NCBI GenBank assembly: GCA_028723545.1
Contig: JAQYER010000112.1
Span: forward strand, 1 to 8,362
Source: Caryophanales bacterium
GTDB lineage: Bacteria > Bacillota_I > Bacilli_A > RFN20 > CAG-826
DNA length: 8,362 bases
Direction: 5' to 3'
The notes under the pieces are model-generated. The model was not told where the DNA came from. It was given only the letters and a program-made list of their open reading frames with translations, and did no database searches. This document shows, piece after piece, positions 5,720 through 8,362 of this stretch. Position 1 is the first letter of the stretch; each line of letters begins with the position of its first letter. The position numbers and the translations under genes were made by a program.

Positions 5720-7381
5720 TTATTCGCCTTTTTCTAAAGCAAGTGTTCTTGTTGTTAAATCACATACTTCAGATGGTCCATAATATTGAATTGCACCTGG
5801 GAAAGTAAATGATGTTTCAACTGCCCAAATTTGACGATGTTCTTCAAAATATTTAAATGGCTTACCATTGAGGTCCACTAAAGCTTTACGAATAACTGGC
5901 TTATCTTCACCATGTCTTCTTTCAATATTCATCATCTTTGTAATTGGCATACCACCCGCTACCCATTCTTCAGCTGGTTTTGATAAATTAGACACTTTTG
6001 AAAGATATCCATTATAGCCATATTGAATTAACATAAAGGCGTTATAGCCTAATGAATAGCAATAGTCTGCATCAAAATTTGATGGGAAAGCACATCTTCC
6101 TTCATATCCAAAGAAATGATGTAAAACACTGAATTTTCCTTTATATAATCCTTTAGCTTTTCTTTCCATTAATTTATCTTTGACTAAAGCAGAGAATAAT
6201 TTTTCTGATTCAATTAATGATACTTGAACATTACCGTGTGGGTCTCTTTCTAAGAATAATTGTTGTTGAACTAATTGAGGAAGAGCTTCAAATACTTTAA
6301 ATGATTGTTCACTTAATCCTTTTTCAATGAATTGATATTTATCATTCCATGTTGGTAATTCATTAAATTCATTAGCTTTTGATCCTGCTAATAATTCATT
6401 AATTTCTTGAATTAATTTTTTAAATTCAGGAACAAATTCAACAACGCCTTCAGGAATAATAGCAACACCGAAATTCATTCCTCTATTTGCTCTTTCGTTA
6501 ACTGAATCAGCAATATAATCAGCGATTTCAGATAATGACATTTTCTTTTCAGCTACTTCTTCAGAAATTAAACAAATATTTGGTTGTGTTTCAAGAGCGC
6601 ATTCTAACGCAACATGAGAAGCACTTCTTCCCATAACTTTGATAAAATGCCAATATTTCTTTGCTGAATTAGCGTCTCTTTCGATATTGCCAATTAATTC
6701 ACTATATGTTTTAGTTGCTGTATCAAATCCAAATGAGCATTCAATGTCTTCATTTTTTAAATCGCCATCAATTGTTTTTGGACATCCAATAACTTGAATA
6801 TTGGAATTATTAGCAGCGAAATATTCCGCTAAAACGGCTGCGTTAGTGTTTGAATCGTCTCCACCAATAATAACAATTGCGTTGATATTATGTGATTTAC
6901 AAACTTGTTCAGCAATTTTGAATTGTTCTTGAGTTTCTAATTTTGTTCTTCCTGAACCGATAATATCAAATCCACCAGTATTACGATATTGGTCAATATA
7001 TTCATCAGTAAAAACAATATATTTATCTTCAATTAATCCACTAGGACCACCTAAGAAACCGATTAATTCATTTTCTTTGTTCGCGGATTTTAATGCATCA
7101 TATAAACCAGATACAACATTATGTCCTCCTGGAGCTTGTCCGCCAGAAAGAATAACACCAACGATTTGTTTTTTGCTTGATGCATTATTATGTCCTTTTT
7201 GAAATGTGATTTCTTTTTTTCCGTATGTGTTTGGGAATAAAGATTTAATTTTTTCTTGATCCGCAACTGATTGAGTTGCTTCTCCTTCTTTAACACAAAT
7301 TTCTGAAACACCATGACGAAGCATTCCTGGTAATTTAGGATTATATTGGTATCTAGAAATTTGAAGTGGTGATAATTTCAT
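5720..7381 (-). CDS. pfp: Pyrophosphate--fructose 6-phosphate 1-phosphotransferase (PPi-PFK), long form
   Basis: A cytoplasmic glycolytic enzyme that transfers phosphate between PPi and fructose 6-phosphate, reversibly giving fructose 1,6-bisphosphate and Pi. At 553 residues it matches the long PPi-PFK family (plant beta-subunit and spirochaete type), not the 320-residue ATP-PFK. Motifs in order: SGGQAPGGHN (79-88), GGPSGL (111-116), GGDDSN (173-178), PKTIDGD (201-207), MGRSASH (250-256), PEG (310-312) and GYEGR (425-429). The second Asp of GGDD, where ATP enzymes have Gly, and Lys202 before TIDGD are the known markers of PPi use; Asp205 is the expected catalytic base. The start at 7381 is chosen because AAAGGAG lies nine bases upstream. 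An ATG at 7429 would add 16 residues, has no ribosome site, and falls in the promoter palindrome. It has its own promoter candidate and terminator, so it is probably monocistronic. PPi-PFK is known in Acholeplasma and many anaerobes, in line with the inferred host. Confidence 0.95.
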   Translation of the reverse strand: MKLSPLQISRYQYNPKLPGMLRHGVSEICVKEGEATQSVADQEKIKSLFPNTYGKKEITFQKGHNNASSKKQIVGVILSGGQAPGGHNVVSGLYDALKSANKENELIGFLGGPSGLIEDKYIVFTDEYIDQYRNTGGFDIIGSGRTKLETQEQFKIAEQVCKSHNINAIVIIGGDDSNTNAAVLAEYFAANNSNIQVIGCPKTIDGDLKNEDIECSFGFDTATKTYSELIGNIERDANSAKKYWHFIKVMGRSASHVALECALETQPNICLISEEVAEKKMSLSEIADYIADSVNERANRGMNFGVAIIPEGVVEFVPEFKKLIQEINELLAGSKANEFNELPTWNDKYQFIEKGLSEQSFKVFEALPQLVQQQLFLERDPHGNVQVSLIESEKLFSALVKDKLMERKAKGLYKGKFSVLHHFFGYEGRCAFPSNFDADYCYSLGYNAFMLIQYGYNGYLSKVSNLSKPAEEWVAGGMPITKMMNIERRHGEDKPVIRKALVDLNGKPFKYFEEHRQIWAVETSFTFPGAIQYYGPSEVCDLTTRTLALEKGE

Positions 7382-7390
7382 TTTTTTATT

Positions 7391-7397
7391 CTCCTTT
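7391..7397 (-). promoter_or_regulatory. Ribosome binding site deciding the PPi-PFK start
   Basis: AAAGGAG on the minus strand is nine bases before the ATG at 7379-7381. It supports the 553-residue form over the 569-residue frame. Confidence 0.85.
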
Positions 7398-7412
7398 GTA
7401 ATAACCGATATT

Positions 7413-7440
7413 ATTTTACAACTTTTCATAGAAAAGTCAT
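7413..7440 (-). promoter_or_regulatory. Candidate promoter and operator-like palindrome of the PPi-PFK gene
   Basis: On the minus strand ATGACT (7435-7440) and TAAAAT (7413-7418) are 16 bases apart, a modest sigma-A-like match. The perfect palindrome ACTTTTC-ATA-GAAAAGT (7421-7437) fills the space between them and overlaps the -35 box. A repressor bound there would cover the promoter. As RNA it would be a 7-bp hairpin with a 3-base loop, but it lies upstream of the expected transcript start. The palindrome is directly seen; its role is inferred. Confidence 0.45.
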
Positions 7441-7452
7441 TATTAAGTTAAT

Positions 7453-7593
7453 TTACCAACGAATATCTAATTTAATTTGCTTTAAAGCATTTAATTCTTT
7501 TTCATTTTCATATACTTGCTCGTTATTCATTAGCCAAGTTCCTAATCCAACTTGGGGAATTTCTACTCCATTATATAATTTAATTTTATCTAT
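7453..7593 (-). pseudogene. Aldo/keto reductase N-terminal remnant, start codon lost
   Basis: A 46-codon frame encodes IDKIKLYNGVEIPQVGLGTW at its beginning, a clear match to the first strands of aldo/keto reductases (NGxxIPxVGLGTW). It continues LMNNEQVYENEKELNALK and ends in DIRW followed by TAA. The family normally spans about 270-330 residues with a catalytic Asp-Tyr-Lys-His set, and none of that is present. The codon where Met is expected reads ATA (7591-7593), and an AAAGG-like ribosome site overlapping the last codons of the lipase gene still stands at a normal distance before it. The frame has no ATG before the internal Met22. The C-terminal tail could be a diverged first helix or the original C-terminus joined by an internal deletion; I cannot decide. 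I read it as a decayed second gene of a lipase-reductase operon. Confidence 0.7.
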
Positions 7594-7595
7594 AA

Positions 7596-8362
7596 TTAAA
7601 AACCTTTCTTGACTAAATCTTCACATAATGATGAATAAAACGAATATATTTTATCTTTTTTCTTTTTATTAACCATAAAATCAATGATTTCACTATGAGA
7701 AACCGAATCATTAATTGCGCTTCCATGATATTCTCCAAATTTAGCAGAATCATTAGACACTACTCCATCGCTATCTTTCTTTTCAAAATGATGGGAGAAC
7801 GCTAAAGGGATGCCCATGACAAAATCATCTTTGCTTTTATTTAAAGTTGTTGAATAACTTTGAGTATATACTTTGTCTGATATTGATATTGTTTCTGTTA
7901 AATATGAATTAACCGGTGATAATTGTTCACATACTTTTAATGAATTTGGATGTTTATCTCCAAATATTTTGTAAACTAAATTAACCCAAAAGGCGATAAA
8001 TTTTAGTATCCATTTTGGAAGTTTTAATATATTCTCTGCAATCGGTGATCCTTTGTGTGGAGTGCATAATGTTGTTAAAGACGCAACATGATCTTCCATA
8101 CCAAGTTGTTGAATCATATATTTTGAATCTAATCCACCTTTTGAATGGGCAATAATATTAACTTTATCGACTTTTTCCTTTTCTAAAATTGATAATATTT
8201 CTTCTTTGAGCATTGAAGCATTATTTTCAATTGTACCTACACCATCAACATTTGATTTATAAACATGATGTCCTTGAATTCTTAAAATACGGTCAATATT
8301 ACCAAATGATTTAATAAATTTAATATCTTTGATTATAATTCCATGAACCAAGATAATTGGGT
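7596..8362 (-). CDS. Lipase/esterase, alpha/beta-hydrolase fold, 5' end outside the window
   Basis: A triacylglycerol-lipase-like hydrolase of ester bonds. The visible part begins PIILVHG, the strand-beta3/oxyanion motif, and the frame is open to the window edge, so the true start and any signal peptide lie outside. Counting from the Leu codon at 8351, the nucleophile elbow is AHSKGG with Ser70. This is the Ala-first variant known in Bacillus and Staphylococcus lipases. The acid is in DSDGVV (Asp193 or Asp195), and His219 in SHSEIIDF completes the triad. CTPHKGSP (96-103) matches the conserved segment after the elbow. A hydrophobic stretch rich in Trp, Phe and Ile (112-130) and LKVCEQLSP look like the lid and following helix of true lipases. 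The C-terminus is Lys-rich. The gene ends three bases before the reductase remnant begins and I see no terminator between them. Substrate chain length and export cannot be judged here. Confidence 0.85.
   Translation of the reverse strand, partial: PIILVHGIIIKDIKFIKSFGNIDRILRIQGHHVYKSNVDGVGTIENNASMLKEEILSILEKEKVDKVNIIAHSKGGLDSKYMIQQLGMEDHVASLTTLCTPHKGSPIAENILKLPKWILKFIAFWVNLVYKIFGDKHPNSLKVCEQLSPVNSYLTETISISDKVYTQSYSTTLNKSKDDFVMGIPLAFSHHFEKKDSDGVVSNDSAKFGEYHGSAINDSVSHSEIIDFMVNKKKKDKIYSFYSSLCEDLVKKGF

Noticed and set aside
7382..7429. Upstream ATG giving a 569-residue PPi-PFK
   Set aside because: No ribosome site before it, it lies in the promoter palindrome, and the family N-terminus fits the later start.
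7534..7555. Inverted repeat CCAAGTT...AACTTGG as a terminator after the lipase
   Set aside because: There is no T-run behind it on either strand, and it coincides with codons of the conserved reductase motif, so it is probably incidental.
1..8362. CRISPR array, tRNA, rRNA, insertion sequence or phage genes
   Set aside because: No regularly spaced repeats, no cloverleaf or rRNA-like conserved blocks, and no transposase or integrase motifs seen in any frame.
1..8362. Mycoplasma-type genetic code (TGA as Trp)
   Set aside because: Trp is encoded by TGG throughout and long genes need no read-through of TGA.

Overview
The window is strongly AT-rich DNA from a low-G+C Gram-positive bacterium. Standard-code CDSs end in TAA, strong AGGAGG-type ribosome sites precede three of the genes, and the two largest genes encode lipobox lipoproteins with Ser/Thr-rich tethers. 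This fits an uncultured gut-type member of the Bacilli/Mollicutes side of the Firmicutes (RF39-, Acholeplasma- or Erysipelotrichia-like). That placement is an inference from style, not from a marker gene. TGG is used for Trp and no TGA needs reading as Trp, so a Mycoplasma-type code is not indicated.

Every supported gene lies on the minus strand, so transcription runs from high to low coordinates. In transcription order: (1) the 3' part of a lipase/esterase of the alpha/beta-hydrolase fold (7596-8362, cut by the window edge); (2) immediately behind it, a 46-codon remnant of the N-terminus of an aldo/keto reductase whose expected start codon reads ATA (7453-7593); (3) a full-length PPi-dependent 6-phosphofructokinase with its own ribosome site, a candidate promoter and a palindrome next to that promoter (5720-7381), closed by a strong terminator (5672-5700); (4) a very small protein-kinase-fold protein with no alanine and no clear ribosome site (5106-5624); (5) a 634-residue surface lipoprotein with Ig-like domains (3054-4958), ended by a terminator (3006-3030); (6) an 888-residue, tyrosine-rich surface lipoprotein with an OB-like middle domain and four divergent repeats (275-2941), ended by a terminator (233-261). 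At the far left a further minus-strand reading frame may begin at 79 and run off the window.

The genes do not form one obvious pathway. The phosphofructokinase points to PPi-based glycolysis. The lipase and the two lipoproteins act at or outside the membrane. Hairpin terminators separate the phosphofructokinase, kinase and lipoprotein units, so each lipoprotein is probably its own transcript. The least explained content is the lipoprotein pair, which seem to share an N-terminal plan but differ in their distal domains. Also notable are the minimal kinase beside them and several perfect palindromes placed at promoters or ribosome sites.
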